26,526 nt of DNA from positions 1-26,526 of the forward strand of contig CAZOMV010000083.1 in assembly GCA_964580995.1 (NCBI GenBank), given 5' to 3'. The stretch is from JAKJEP01 sp964580995. GTDB lineage: Bacteria; Planctomycetota; Phycisphaerae; Sedimentisphaerales; SM23-30. Of this stretch, positions 8,519 to 15,825 are shown in pieces. The notes under the pieces were generated by a model. The model was not told the DNA's origin. It ran no database searches and saw only the letters and a program-made list of their open reading frames with translations. Within the stretch, counting starts at the first letter, position 1. Each line of letters starts with the position of its first letter. Made by a program: the position numbers and the translations under genes.

Positions 8519-8545
8519 TTGATTTCGAGGGAGATTCTCTATAAT
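8519..8545 (+). promoter_or_regulatory. possible promoter of nfnA-nfnB
   Basis: A perfect TATAAT (8540-8545) lies 55 bp upstream of nfnA. The best -35 match is TTGATT (8519-8524), with a short 15-bp spacer. The -10 is convincing; the -35 is not. Confidence 0.45.
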
Positions 8546-8599
8546 ATTACATTTTTTGTGCTGTATGATGATTTAAACCATCCTGTGGAGTGAATTGGA

Positions 8600-9448
8600 A
8601 TGTACAAAGTAGTTGACAAGCAGACGATCGGGCCAAACCTGACGCAGTATGAGATTATGGCGCCGCGGATCGCGCGGGCGCGGAAGTGCGGGCAGTTTGT
8701 GATTGTGCGGCCGTTTGCGCACAGTGAGCGGATTCCGCTGACGGTGGCCGATACCAATCCGGGCAAGGGCACCATTACCCTGATCGTGCAGACGGTGGGC
8801 AAGACGACGCTGGAGATGAGCCAGATCGAAAAAGGCGGCGCGTTTCAGGATGTGGCCGGTCCGCTGGGGATGCCCAGCCATATTGAAAAATTCGGTACGG
8901 TGGTGGTGATCGGCGGCGGGCTGGGGACGGCGGTGATCTATCCGCAGGCGATAGCCCTGAAGGAAGCGGGCAACAAGATCGTTACGATTATCGGGGCGCG
9001 GACCAGGGACCTGCTGATTATGCAGGATCTGCTGGCGAAGCTGAGCGATCAACTGATTATGACTACGGATGACGGCTCGAGCGGGAAAAAGGGACTGGTG
9101 ACCCATGCTTTGCAGGAACTGATCGATGATCCGAATAGCCGGGTGGACGCGGTGTATTGTGCGGGGCCGGTGATTATGATGAAGGCGGTGGCGCAGGTGA
9201 CCAAGCCGTATAATATACCCACCATCGTCAGCCTGAATCCGGTGATGGTAGATGGGACGGGGATGTGCGGCGGCTGCCGGGTGACGGTGGGCGGCAAGAC
9301 GAAGTTTGCCTGCGTCGATGGGCCGGAATTCGACGGGCATCAGGTGGATTACGATGAGCTGATGGACCGGCTGACGACGTATAAGCCGCAGGAGAAGAAT
9401 TCGCTGGAGCAGTTTAAGAGCCATACCTGCAAATGCGGCAAACACTAA
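8600..9448 (+). CDS. nfnA: NfnA-type FAD/[2Fe-2S] subunit of ferredoxin:NADP+ oxidoreductase (sulfide dehydrogenase-like)
   Basis: The 282-residue product belongs to the PyrK/SudB/NfnA group of cytoplasmic ferredoxin-reductase-like subunits. An N-terminal FAD-binding barrel (about 1-97, with ADTNPGKG and DVAGPLGMPS) is followed by an NAD-binding Rossmann fold (about 100-215, VVVIGGGLGTA and YCAGPVIMM). A C-terminal [2Fe-2S] site follows, with D218, C223, C226 and C238 placed as in NfnAB, where one Asp and three Cys bind the cluster. GGAG (8587-8590), 9 nt from the ATG, supports the start. The next gene, 48 bp downstream, is the large subunit. In characterised NfnAB the pair couples NADH, NADPH and reduced ferredoxin by flavin-based electron bifurcation; an archaeal-type sulfide dehydrogenase role is the alternative. 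Confidence 0.88.
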   Translation: MYKVVDKQTIGPNLTQYEIMAPRIARARKCGQFVIVRPFAHSERIPLTVADTNPGKGTITLIVQTVGKTTLEMSQIEKGGAFQDVAGPLGMPSHIEKFGTVVVIGGGLGTAVIYPQAIALKEAGNKIVTIIGARTRDLLIMQDLLAKLSDQLIMTTDDGSSGKKGLVTHALQELIDDPNSRVDAVYCAGPVIMMKAVAQVTKPYNIPTIVSLNPVMVDGTGMCGGCRVTVGGKTKFACVDGPEFDGHQVDYDELMDRLTTYKPQEKNSLEQFKSHTCKCGKH

Positions 9449-9496
9449 AATCGAAAGAACAGGTTAAACCACGAAGTGCACGAAGGATACGAAGCC

Positions 9497-10933
9497 ATGA
9501 CAGAGACAAAAGATGATTTGAATCGGAAACTGACACCCAAGGAACGGCTGGCGATTGAGCGGCAGCAGATGCCGCAGCGGGATGGCGCGGAACGGGCCAA
9601 AGACTTCAATGAAGTCAACCTGGGACTGGCGGAGCAGATTGCCGTGCGGGAAGCCAAACGCTGCCTGCAATGCAAAAACGCCAAGTGTATCGAGGGCTGC
9701 CCGGTTAGCATTGATATACCCGCTTTTATCACCAAGATCTCGGAAGGGGATTTTCTGGGAGCGGCGGCGGTCATTCGCAAGGACAACAATCTGCCGGCGG
9801 TGACGGGGCGGGTGTGCCCGCAGGAAGTGCAGTGCGAATGCCGGTGCGTGCGGTGCAAGAGCGATACGCCGGTGGCAATCGGGTGGCTGGAACGGTTTGT
9901 GGCGGACTATGAGATGAAGCACCGGACGGGCAAGCTGGAGGTGACGGCGGCCAGGACCGGCAAGAAGGTGGCGTGTATCGGGTCGGGGCCGGCGGGCGTT
10001 ACCTGCGCGGGGGAACTGGCGAAGATGGGTCATGATGTCACCATTTTTGAGGCGTTTCACAAGGCCGGCGGGGTGCTGGTGTACGGGATACCGGAATTCC
10101 GGCTGCCCAAGGCGATTGTGCAGCGGGAGATTGATAATCTAAAGGAGCTGGGGGTAAAAATTGAGACCAACGTGATTGTGGGGCGGACGCTGACGATTCC
10201 GCAACTGTTTGAGGAAGAAGGATTCGACGCGGTCTTTATCGCCAACGGGGCGGGGCTGCCGACGTTTATGAACGTGCCGGGCGAGAATTTCAAGGGGGTG
10301 TATTCGGCCAATGAATATCTGACGCGGGTGAATCTGATGGGGGCGTACCAGTTCCCGAAATTCGATACGCCGGTGATTCAGGGGGATCGGGTGTGCGTGG
10401 TGGGCGGCGGCAATACGGCGATGGACGCGGTGCGGACCAGCAAGCGGCTGGGGGCGACGGAAAGTACGATTGTCTATCGGCGGGCGCTGGAGCAGATGCC
10501 GGCCCGGGTGGAGGAAGTGCACCATGCCCAGGAAGAGGGCATTCGCTTTGAGATGCTGACGGCGCCGGTGGAGGTGCTGGGCGACGGCGACGGGTGGGTG
10601 AAGGGGCTGCGGTGTATCCGGATGGAGCTGGGCGAGCCGGATGAGTCGGGGCGGCGGCGGCCGGTGCCGGTGAAGGGTTCGGAGTTTGATATTGCCTGCG
10701 ACCTGGTGATTGTGGCGATTGGGATTAATGCCAATCCGCTGCTGACGCAGGCGACACCGGGGCTGAAGGTCAATAAGTGGGGGTACATCGAAGCGGATGA
10801 AAACCTGATGACCAGCCTGCCGGGCGTGTTTGCCGGCGGGGATATCGTGCGCGGGGCGGCGACGGTGATCCTGGCGATGGGCGATGGCAAGACGGCGGCC
10901 CGGAATATCGATAAATACCTGGCGGGGAAATAA
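9497..10933 (+). CDS. nfnB: NfnB / GltD-like NADPH flavoprotein with two [4Fe-4S] clusters
   Basis: The 478-residue product is the large subunit partner of NfnA, often annotated as homotetrameric glutamate synthase small subunit. The start is placed at the ATG at 9497, with AAGGA 9 nt upstream, rather than an in-frame GTG at 9476. The N-terminal ferredoxin-like domain has two cysteine sets: C56, C59, C64, C68 and C107, C113, C117, C120. A first Rossmann fold binds FAD (GSGPAG near 162) and a second binds NADPH (GGGNTAMDA near 303). The usual C-terminal FAD motif GVFAGGDIVRGAATV is present. No glutamate synthase large subunit lies nearby, and the adjacent nfnA argues for the Nfn/Sud complex. 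Nothing in the sequence suggests loss of function. Confidence 0.88.
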   Translation: MTETKDDLNRKLTPKERLAIERQQMPQRDGAERAKDFNEVNLGLAEQIAVREAKRCLQCKNAKCIEGCPVSIDIPAFITKISEGDFLGAAAVIRKDNNLPAVTGRVCPQEVQCECRCVRCKSDTPVAIGWLERFVADYEMKHRTGKLEVTAARTGKKVACIGSGPAGVTCAGELAKMGHDVTIFEAFHKAGGVLVYGIPEFRLPKAIVQREIDNLKELGVKIETNVIVGRTLTIPQLFEEEGFDAVFIANGAGLPTFMNVPGENFKGVYSANEYLTRVNLMGAYQFPKFDTPVIQGDRVCVVGGGNTAMDAVRTSKRLGATESTIVYRRALEQMPARVEEVHHAQEEGIRFEMLTAPVEVLGDGDGWVKGLRCIRMELGEPDESGRRRPVPVKGSEFDIACDLVIVAIGINANPLLTQATPGLKVNKWGYIEADENLMTSLPGVFAGGDIVRGAATVILAMGDGKTAARNIDKYLAGK

Positions 10934-11017
10934 AAAAAAACAGCAGGAAGCAAAAAGGTAGTATGGGGTACTACCCGGAAATCTTGGTCGAAGAATGGGT
11001 CGGCACTTCCTGCTGTT
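10931..11017. terminator. large branched hairpin after nfnB, terminator-like on the minus strand
   Basis: A perfect 12-bp stem AACAGCAGGAAG (10939-10950) / CTTCCTGCTGTT (11006-11017) encloses a second perfect hairpin, GGTAGTA-TGGGG-TACTACC. Read on the minus strand, the outer stem runs into nine T residues, a good terminator for transcription coming from the tRNA side. On the + strand it follows nfnB by a few bases but lacks a U-tract, so there it may act as a 3' stabilising structure. Confidence 0.6.
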
Positions 11018-11028
11018 GGGGCAAAATT

Positions 11029-11117
11029 GACGCCAGCGTCAAAAGCTCGTCATCCCCTTGTTATCGGGGAGCCAGAGCTGTTTTTGGAAGTCAATAACGA
11101 CTTCTGGCGGTTCCGTC
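11029..11117 (+). repeat. 89-bp dispersed element, copy 2
   Basis: This copy is ungapped against copies 1 and 3 and keeps the ends GACGCCAGCGTC and GGTTCCGTC. It is flanked by a perfect 6-bp direct repeat AAAATT (11023-11028 and 11118-11123). Internal stems are AGCTC / GAGCT, TCCCC / GGGGA around TTGTTAT, and GAAGTC / GACTTC. It sits between two hairpins in the gap between nfnB and tRNA-Thr. Confidence 0.88.
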
Positions 11118-11174
11118 AAAATTACTATACGGGAACTATACCATAGAGAAAGCGGGGTGAAAAGGGAAAAATAT

Positions 11175-11241
11175 AAAAAAAACAGTAGGAAGGGTGGGAT
11201 TTTAGGGGGGGGAAAGGTTCAGAAATTTTCCTACTGTTTTT
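11175..11241. terminator. 14-bp inverted repeat, bidirectional terminator-like
   Basis: AAAAACAGTAGGAA (11178-11191) pairs perfectly with TTCCTACTGTTTTT (11228-11241) around a 36-bp purine-rich loop, with T-runs at the 3' end in both directions. The core ACAGTAGGAA nearly repeats the ACAGCAGGAA of the hairpin at 10939, suggesting a common origin or the same mode of action. Confidence 0.5.
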
Positions 11242-11250
11242 AGGCTATAC

Positions 11251-11321
11251 TAGCAGGGGAAAGGGTTTTACAGGCAGGGGGAACCCTGTAAAATCAGGAG
11301 GCAATTCCTATCGCCCTGCTA
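11251..11321. other. nested-stem structured element of unknown function
   Basis: An outer perfect stem TAGCAGGG (11251-11258) / CCCTGCTA (11314-11321) encloses a perfect 9-bp hairpin TTTTACAGG (11266-11274) / CCTGTAAAA (11285-11293). A small AGGA / TCCT hairpin is possible in the remaining arm. There is no U-tract after the outer stem. It lies downstream of tRNA-Thr on the minus strand and downstream of nfnB on the + strand. No known RNA family is recognised. Confidence 0.45.
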
Positions 11322-11330
11322 TTTGTACTT

Positions 11331-11357
11331 TAAAAAAGTTACTTAAGTCCTTAACTG
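11331..11357 (-). terminator. weak terminator after tRNA-Thr
   Basis: On the minus strand AGTTA-AGGACTTAAG-TAACT is followed by TTTTTT directly after the tRNA gene. The stem has only five A/U-rich pairs, so the call rests mostly on position and the U-tract. Confidence 0.4.
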
Positions 11358-11361
11358 ACAA

Positions 11362-11434
11362 AGCCGATGGAGGGACTCGAACCCTCGACCACAGCTTTAC
11401 GAAAGCTGTGCTCTACCAACTGAGCTACATCGGC
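11362..11434 (-). tRNA. tRNA-Thr(CGU)
   Basis: The minus strand folds into a standard cloverleaf of 73 nt. The acceptor stem GCCGATG / CATCGGC is followed by a U discriminator. The D-arm contains AGCTCAGTTGGTAGAGC, the anticodon arm is CAGCT-TTCGTAA-AGCTG with anticodon CGT, and the T-arm contains GAGGGTTCGAGTCCCTC. The CCA end is not encoded. The GCCGAT acceptor start resembles E. coli tRNA-Thr(CGU). No integrase or attachment repeat is visible beside it. Confidence 0.97.
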
Positions 11435-11448
11435 CAAAGCCAGGGTAT

Positions 11449-11476
11449 ATCATAGCTAACGGGCGAGGATTGTCAA
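11449..11476 (-). promoter_or_regulatory. strong sigma70-type promoter of tRNA-Thr
   Basis: On the minus strand a perfect TTGACA (11471-11476) and TATGAT (11449-11454) are spaced by 16 bp, 14 bp before the tRNA 5' end. The fit in sequence and distance makes this the best-supported promoter of the window. Confidence 0.85.
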
Positions 11477-11662
11477 CAGCACTTTTTCGGATGGGAGCCG
11501 TATGAGCGGCAGCGGTTTGGACGGTTGGGCGGTTGGGGGGGCCGGGGAGCCGGTGAGAAAATTTTCTCCCCTTCGGCGGCGGTTTGGGTTATAGTGGGGT
11601 TATCGTGGTACCGGGACCGGCGGTTTTCGGTGAAAAACCGGTTTTTCAGTCTGGAGCGGCGT

Positions 11663-11926
11663 ATGGCGGACTTGTCGAATCGTAAACTGATCTATCTGAA
11701 GGGTTTTCTGTTTTTGGCGGGGATTCTCCTGTCCGCATTGATCATCCTGCTGGAGCATCCGCAGTGGAAAGTGGCGGTGCTGCTGGGGATTGCCATCTGG
11801 TGTTCCGCCCGGTTTTACTATTTTGTGTTTTATGTGATCGAGCATTATGTGGACGACCGGTACAAATTTTCCGGGCTGGTATCGTTCATCCGGTATCTGC
11901 TCCAGCAGAAAGGGCGTGAAAAATGA
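11663..11926 (+). CDS. small two-helix membrane protein, function unknown
   Basis: The 87-residue product starts at the ATG at 11663, preceded by GGAG (11653-11656) at 6-nt spacing. An upstream in-frame start at 11525 would add a low-complexity Gly-rich leader and is rejected. Two hydrophobic helices (about 11-30, YLKGFLFLAGILLSALIILL, and about 36-57, KVAVLLGIAIWCSARFYYFVFY) are followed by a charged tail. I recognise no family. Its stop overlaps the start of the next gene in ATGA, so the two are translationally coupled and probably act together at the membrane. Confidence 0.7.
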   Translation: MADLSNRKLIYLKGFLFLAGILLSALIILLEHPQWKVAVLLGIAIWCSARFYYFVFYVIEHYVDDRYKFSGLVSFIRYLLQQKGREK

Positions 11927-13383
11927 GCGAGAAAAAGGTTTCCTGGTGGTGGAAGATCAGTGCGGTTTTCGCATTAATCGGGATTTTGTTCCTGGGGAAC
12001 GAGGCGGTACGTTGGGTATGGAATCGGAAAATCTCCAGCGACCTGCGGCAGGAAATCCGGAAGATCGCCAACGCCGGCGAGCCGCTGAGTTTCTGGGAGT
12101 TGGCGGAAAGCTATAAGAGTTCGCCTGAATCGAACGGAGCAAATCCTATCAACGCCGCTCCTTACTATGAAGCTGCCCTGGCATTATTCGTAGATGAAGA
12201 GACAGAAGAATCGGATAAATTTGACGATGTAAAAGTCTCTGATACAGACCGCATGGCTTATCAAAAAAGAAATACCAGCCTGATTTCCTATTTGCTGGAA
12301 ATGTATGGTAAAAAATTGGAACAAGCAACGGATGATATCATTTCCGACGATATTCTACAGACAACCGATAATTTACTGAAGAAAAATGAGCAGGTTTTTC
12401 AATTGGCTGACCAGGCCAGTCCTTTATCGTGCTGTGAATATACGGCAAAGTGTAATCTTGATTCTCATCAAATCCCGTCCGATTTAGCAGAGTCGAGACA
12501 TTGTATGAGATTGCTTTCGGTCAGGACAAAATATCTGATTTTGCAAAGGGCGGCAGAGCGGGCGGTTGACTCGATTGTATCCGAAATTCGTTTTGTACGA
12601 ATTTATGATTTCCAGCCCATGTTGGTTACTCTTCTTGTGCGAAGAGCTTTAGAGGTTTTAGCCTATGATGATATCATATCACTACTGGAGTGGTGCCATC
12701 CGGATAAGGTTTCGCTGGAAAGGCTGCAAAAAATATTATTGGAAACGGACCAGTCGGATCTTTTCTGTCGGGCCATGCTGGGAGAACGCATTTGGGTCCT
12801 GCAGGAATTGTTTATGTATTTTGATGAAGGGACCCTTAATGAATTAAAAGTACATCGGTTCTTTGGCAGCATTTTGGATTTAAGGATTAAAGATGTTCGT
12901 ATTCGTCCCTTTCGCCGCCGGGACTTTGTACATTATTTACAAGATATGGCTCAGATCGTTTCTGCCGCTCAGAAACCGTATCCGATAATATTGGATGAGT
13001 CGGATGCCGTTCAGTTGTTTTTCGATGATAAGGATCCTGTTTTTTCCTCTATATCAATAAAGAGAATAGCGGAGTTGAACGGCCGAAAAAAGGCTACCAA
13101 TCTATGTTGTCAGTTGGCGGTGATGGTGGAGCGGTTTCGGCTGGGGGAGGGGCGGGTGCCGGATTCGCTGGAGGAATTGGCGGGGCGGCTGGGAGAAGAG
13201 ATTCCGCAGGATCCGTTCAGCGGCCAATCGCTGATCTATCAGCCGGGGGCGGAGGCGTATGTGATTTATAGTGTGGGGGAGAACCGGGTGGATGACGGCG
13301 GGCAGATTGAGGAGGTTGAGAATCAGGAGCCGAAGGATCGGGGGATCCGGGTGCGGCTGCATTTGCGCGAAAAAAAAGAGTGA
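11923..13383 (+). CDS. membrane-anchored protein with pseudopilin-like C-terminal motif, function unknown
   Basis: The 486-residue product has one N-terminal transmembrane helix (about 10-30, WKISAVFALIGILFLGNEA) and a long, mainly helical region rich in charged residues. The end of about 90 residues carries the signature RFRLGEGRVPDSLEEL ... IPQDPFSGQ ... YVIYSVGENRVDDGG. That ending is frequent in planctomycete membrane proteins and resembles the C-terminal part of type II secretion pseudopilins. It starts by a 4-bp overlap with the preceding small membrane protein. Base composition is uneven: about 12120-13080 is AT-rich with A/T-ending codons, while the first 60 codons and last 95 codons are GC-rich like the neighbourhood. 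This may be a mosaic gene; no catalytic motif is visible. Confidence 0.75.
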   Translation: MSEKKVSWWWKISAVFALIGILFLGNEAVRWVWNRKISSDLRQEIRKIANAGEPLSFWELAESYKSSPESNGANPINAAPYYEAALALFVDEETEESDKFDDVKVSDTDRMAYQKRNTSLISYLLEMYGKKLEQATDDIISDDILQTTDNLLKKNEQVFQLADQASPLSCCEYTAKCNLDSHQIPSDLAESRHCMRLLSVRTKYLILQRAAERAVDSIVSEIRFVRIYDFQPMLVTLLVRRALEVLAYDDIISLLEWCHPDKVSLERLQKILLETDQSDLFCRAMLGERIWVLQELFMYFDEGTLNELKVHRFFGSILDLRIKDVRIRPFRRRDFVHYLQDMAQIVSAAQKPYPIILDESDAVQLFFDDKDPVFSSISIKRIAELNGRKKATNLCCQLAVMVERFRLGEGRVPDSLEELAGRLGEEIPQDPFSGQSLIYQPGAEAYVIYSVGENRVDDGGQIEEVENQEPKDRGIRVRLHLREKKE

Positions 13384-13428
13384 TTCCCGTGGGATGACAA
13401 GCTGAGTTATCGTGGGGAATCACTCTTT
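13375..13428. terminator. bidirectional terminator between converging genes
   Basis: A perfect 14-bp inverted repeat AAAGAGTGATTCCC (13375-13388) / GGGAATCACTCTTT (13415-13428) with a 26-nt loop spans the stop codon of the plus-strand gene. It ends 5 bp before the fusA stop. T-rich ends occur in both directions. The first arm lies inside the last codons of the upstream gene. Confidence 0.75.
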
Positions 13429-13433
13429 ATGGT

Positions 13434-15530
13434 TTACCGGCTGGCGGTTTGTTTTTTCTGTTCTTTGCGCCGTTCGATGATTTCCAGGGCGATTTTCTGG
13501 GGGACGCGGGCGTATTTGGCCATTTCCATCGTGAAGGTGGCCATGCCCTTGCTGAGGCTGCGGATGATGGTGGCGTAGCCGAACATGTTGGCCAGGGGCA
13601 CTTCGGCCAGGATGACGGCGTAATGTTCGCGGTTTTCGGTCTGGTGGATCATGCCGCGGCGGGAGTTGAGGTCGCCGACGATAGTGCCCTGGTATTCCTG
13701 GGGGGTTTCGATCTCGACTTTCATGATCGGCTCGAGCAGGCAGGGTTTGGCCTTGAGGAAGGCCATCTTGAAGGCGTCTTCCCCGGCGATGCGGAAGGCC
13801 ATTTCGCTGGAGTCCACGGCATGGAACGAGCCGTCGTCGAGGCACATTTTGCAGCCGACGATTTCGTATTCGGCCAGCGGGCCTTTTTTCATGGCCTTGA
13901 CGAATCCCTTGCTGACGGCGGGGATATATTCGCTGGGGATACGGCCGCCGGTGACGTTGTCTTCGAATTCGTAGGGGTCTTTGGCGTCTTCGGGCAGGGG
14001 GATCAGCCGGCCGACGACGTGGGCGAACTGGCCGGAGCCGCCGGTTTGTTTTTTGTGCCGGTAATTGAATTCCGCTTCGACGGTGGGCGCTTCGCGGTAG
14101 CTGACGTTGGGCGCTCCGACGTTGACGGAGGCTTTGTATTCGCGGCGCATGCGTTCGATGTACACGTCCAGGTGCAGCTCGCCCATACCGGCGATGAGGG
14201 TTTCGCCGGTTTCGGCATCGGTGGAAACGCGGAAGGTGGGGTCTTCCTTCATGAAGCGGCTGAGGGCCTTGGCCATGCGGTCCTGATCGGCGGAGCTGGC
14301 GGGCGTCACCGAGAGGCTGATGACCGGGTCGGCGACGAAAATGCTTTCGAGCGAATAGTTGAGTCCCTCGCCGCAGAAGGTATCGCCGCTGGCACATTCC
14401 ACCGCCAGCAGGGCCACGATGTCGCCGGGGCCGGCCTCGGAGATGTCCAGGCGGTCGTTGGCGTGCATGCGGACAATGCGTCCGACGCGGATGGTTTTAT
14501 TGGTGCGGGCGTTGGTGTAAGGCTGGCCCTTGGCCAATTTGCCCTGATAGACCCGGACATAACTGAGCTGGCCGAAACTTTCGTCGGTGATTTTGAAAGC
14601 CATGGCGACCAGCGGGGCCTCCGGATCGCAAACCAGCGGAGTTTCAGCCCCTTCGTTGTCATGATCACGGGCGAAATTCGTCCGGTCCAGCGGGCTGGGC
14701 AGATAATGGCAGACCGCGTTCAGCAGCGGCTGAATCCCTTTGTTCTTGAAGGCGGAACCCATCATGACCGGGACGATGTCGCGATTGAGGGTGGCTTCGC
14801 GGATCGTGGCACGGATCAGATTTTCGGTGACGGGCTTTTCTTCCAGCAGGAGTTCCATCAGTTCGTCGTTGAACATGCTGAGGGCTTCGAGCATGTCGCG
14901 GCGGGCCTTGCGGGCCGGTTCGAGGTATTCCTGCGGGATTTCGCCGGGGATGACGTTTTCCCCGTTGCTACCGGCGAAGGTGAGGGCTTCCATGGTGACC
15001 AGATCGATGACGCCGATGAAATTGTCACCGGCACCCATGTTCAGCTGGATGGCAACGGGATTGAGGCCGAGCTTTTCGGCCAGTTCCTGGCGAACCCGCC
15101 GGGGATCGGCGCCGGTGCGGTCCATTTTGTTGATAAAGGCGATGCGGGGCACGCGATAGCGTTTCATCTGGCGGTCCACGGTGACGGACTGGCTTTGCAC
15201 GCCGCCGACCGAGCAGAGCACCATGATTGCCCCGTCGAGCACGCGTAGAGAGCGTTCCACTTCGACGGTGAAATCCACGTGGCCGGGGGTGTCGATCAGG
15301 TTGATGGTATTGTTTTTCCATTGGACCTGGGTGGCGGCGGAAGTGATGGTAATGCCCCGTTCCCGCTCCAGTTCCATGAAGTCCATGGTAGCCCCACCGT
15401 CCCCTTTGCCGCTGTGCACTTCCTGCATGCGGTGGATGCGACCGGAATAAAACAAGATTCGTTCGCTCAGCGTGGTTTTGCCTGAATCAATGTGTGCGGA
15501 AATACCGATGTTTCGAATCCTGCTTAACAT
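13434..15530 (-). CDS. fusA: translation elongation factor G (EF-G1, spirochaete/planctomycete/mitochondrial type)
   Basis: The 698-residue full-length GTPase drives ribosomal translocation. The G-domain motifs are AHIDSGKTT (12-20), the switch I stretch ending MELERERGITI (52-62), DTPGH (80-84) and NKMD (134-137), with GSAFKN as the last base-recognition loop. Domains II to V follow, including the conserved YREAPT segment and the C-terminal HQTENREHYAVILAEVPLA region. Ser in place of the common Ala in the P-loop and the MELERERGIT/SAAT block resemble mitochondrial EF-G1 and its bacterial relatives in planctomycetes and spirochaetes. Many such genomes carry a second EF-G for ribosome recycling, not seen here. 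No S12/S7 genes adjoin it, unlike the classic str operon. A promoter and a roughly 190-nt leader precede it. Confidence 0.96.
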   Translation of the reverse strand: MLSRIRNIGISAHIDSGKTTLSERILFYSGRIHRMQEVHSGKGDGGATMDFMELERERGITITSAATQVQWKNNTINLIDTPGHVDFTVEVERSLRVLDGAIMVLCSVGGVQSQSVTVDRQMKRYRVPRIAFINKMDRTGADPRRVRQELAEKLGLNPVAIQLNMGAGDNFIGVIDLVTMEALTFAGSNGENVIPGEIPQEYLEPARKARRDMLEALSMFNDELMELLLEEKPVTENLIRATIREATLNRDIVPVMMGSAFKNKGIQPLLNAVCHYLPSPLDRTNFARDHDNEGAETPLVCDPEAPLVAMAFKITDESFGQLSYVRVYQGKLAKGQPYTNARTNKTIRVGRIVRMHANDRLDISEAGPGDIVALLAVECASGDTFCGEGLNYSLESIFVADPVISLSVTPASSADQDRMAKALSRFMKEDPTFRVSTDAETGETLIAGMGELHLDVYIERMRREYKASVNVGAPNVSYREAPTVEAEFNYRHKKQTGGSGQFAHVVGRLIPLPEDAKDPYEFEDNVTGGRIPSEYIPAVSKGFVKAMKKGPLAEYEIVGCKMCLDDGSFHAVDSSEMAFRIAGEDAFKMAFLKAKPCLLEPIMKVEIETPQEYQGTIVGDLNSRRGMIHQTENREHYAVILAEVPLANMFGYATIIRSLSKGMATFTMEMAKYARVPQKIALEIIERRKEQKKQTASR

Positions 15531-15588
15531 AACCTTTCATTCGTCCTTTACTCACTAAACCAAAAACTTACCTATACGATCTATTCAC

Positions 15589-15627
15589 CCTGCCGGGTTT
15601 TCACGAATAACCAAAACCCCTGGCAGG
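15589..15627 (-). other. hairpin in the fusA leader
   Basis: CCTGCC..GGGTTTT pairs with AAAACCC..GGCAGG across a short loop, with a two-base bulge. It would lie in the 5' leader of fusA mRNA if transcription starts at the promoter at 15725-15753. No U-tract follows on the minus strand, so it is not a standard terminator. A regulatory role is only a possibility. Confidence 0.4.
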
Positions 15628-15724
15628 TTGGGCGGCTAATTACACCATTGCCGCCAATTCCACCTGGAGTGAATTTCCCCATCTGACCTTCGTTGTCTTC
15701 CCCGCCGAAAGTGTGGAAAATATA

Positions 15725-15753
15725 ATATTAAGCAAATTTCCATAAAAAAGCAA
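15725..15753 (-). promoter_or_regulatory. candidate promoter of fusA
   Basis: On the minus strand TTGCTT (15748-15753) and TAATAT (15725-15730) are spaced by exactly 17 bp in an AT-rich stretch between the response regulator gene and fusA. Transcription from here gives a leader of about 190 nt. Confidence 0.55.
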
Positions 15754-15825
15754 GAAAATTTTTGCACTATTTTTACAAATTATTATCGGCAAAGGGTTTA
15801 GAAAAGTTCAAAAAAACTTGGGTTT

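Noticed and set aside
9497..10933. Glutamate synthase small subunit function
   Set aside because: The fold is the same, but no GltB large subunit is nearby, while an NfnA-type partner directly precedes it; the Nfn/Sud assignment fits better.
11029..11117. The 89-bp element as an integron attC site
   Set aside because: It lacks the GTTRRRY / RYYYAAC core sites, no integron integrase is present, and direct repeats flank it as in transposition.
11362..11434. tRNA-Thr as the attachment site of a genomic island
   Set aside because: No integrase, no second copy of the tRNA 3' end and no phage or plasmid genes were found nearby.
13449..15248. A 599-codon open frame antisense to fusA
   Set aside because: Same reason: a compositional shadow of EF-G with no motif and no ribosome site.
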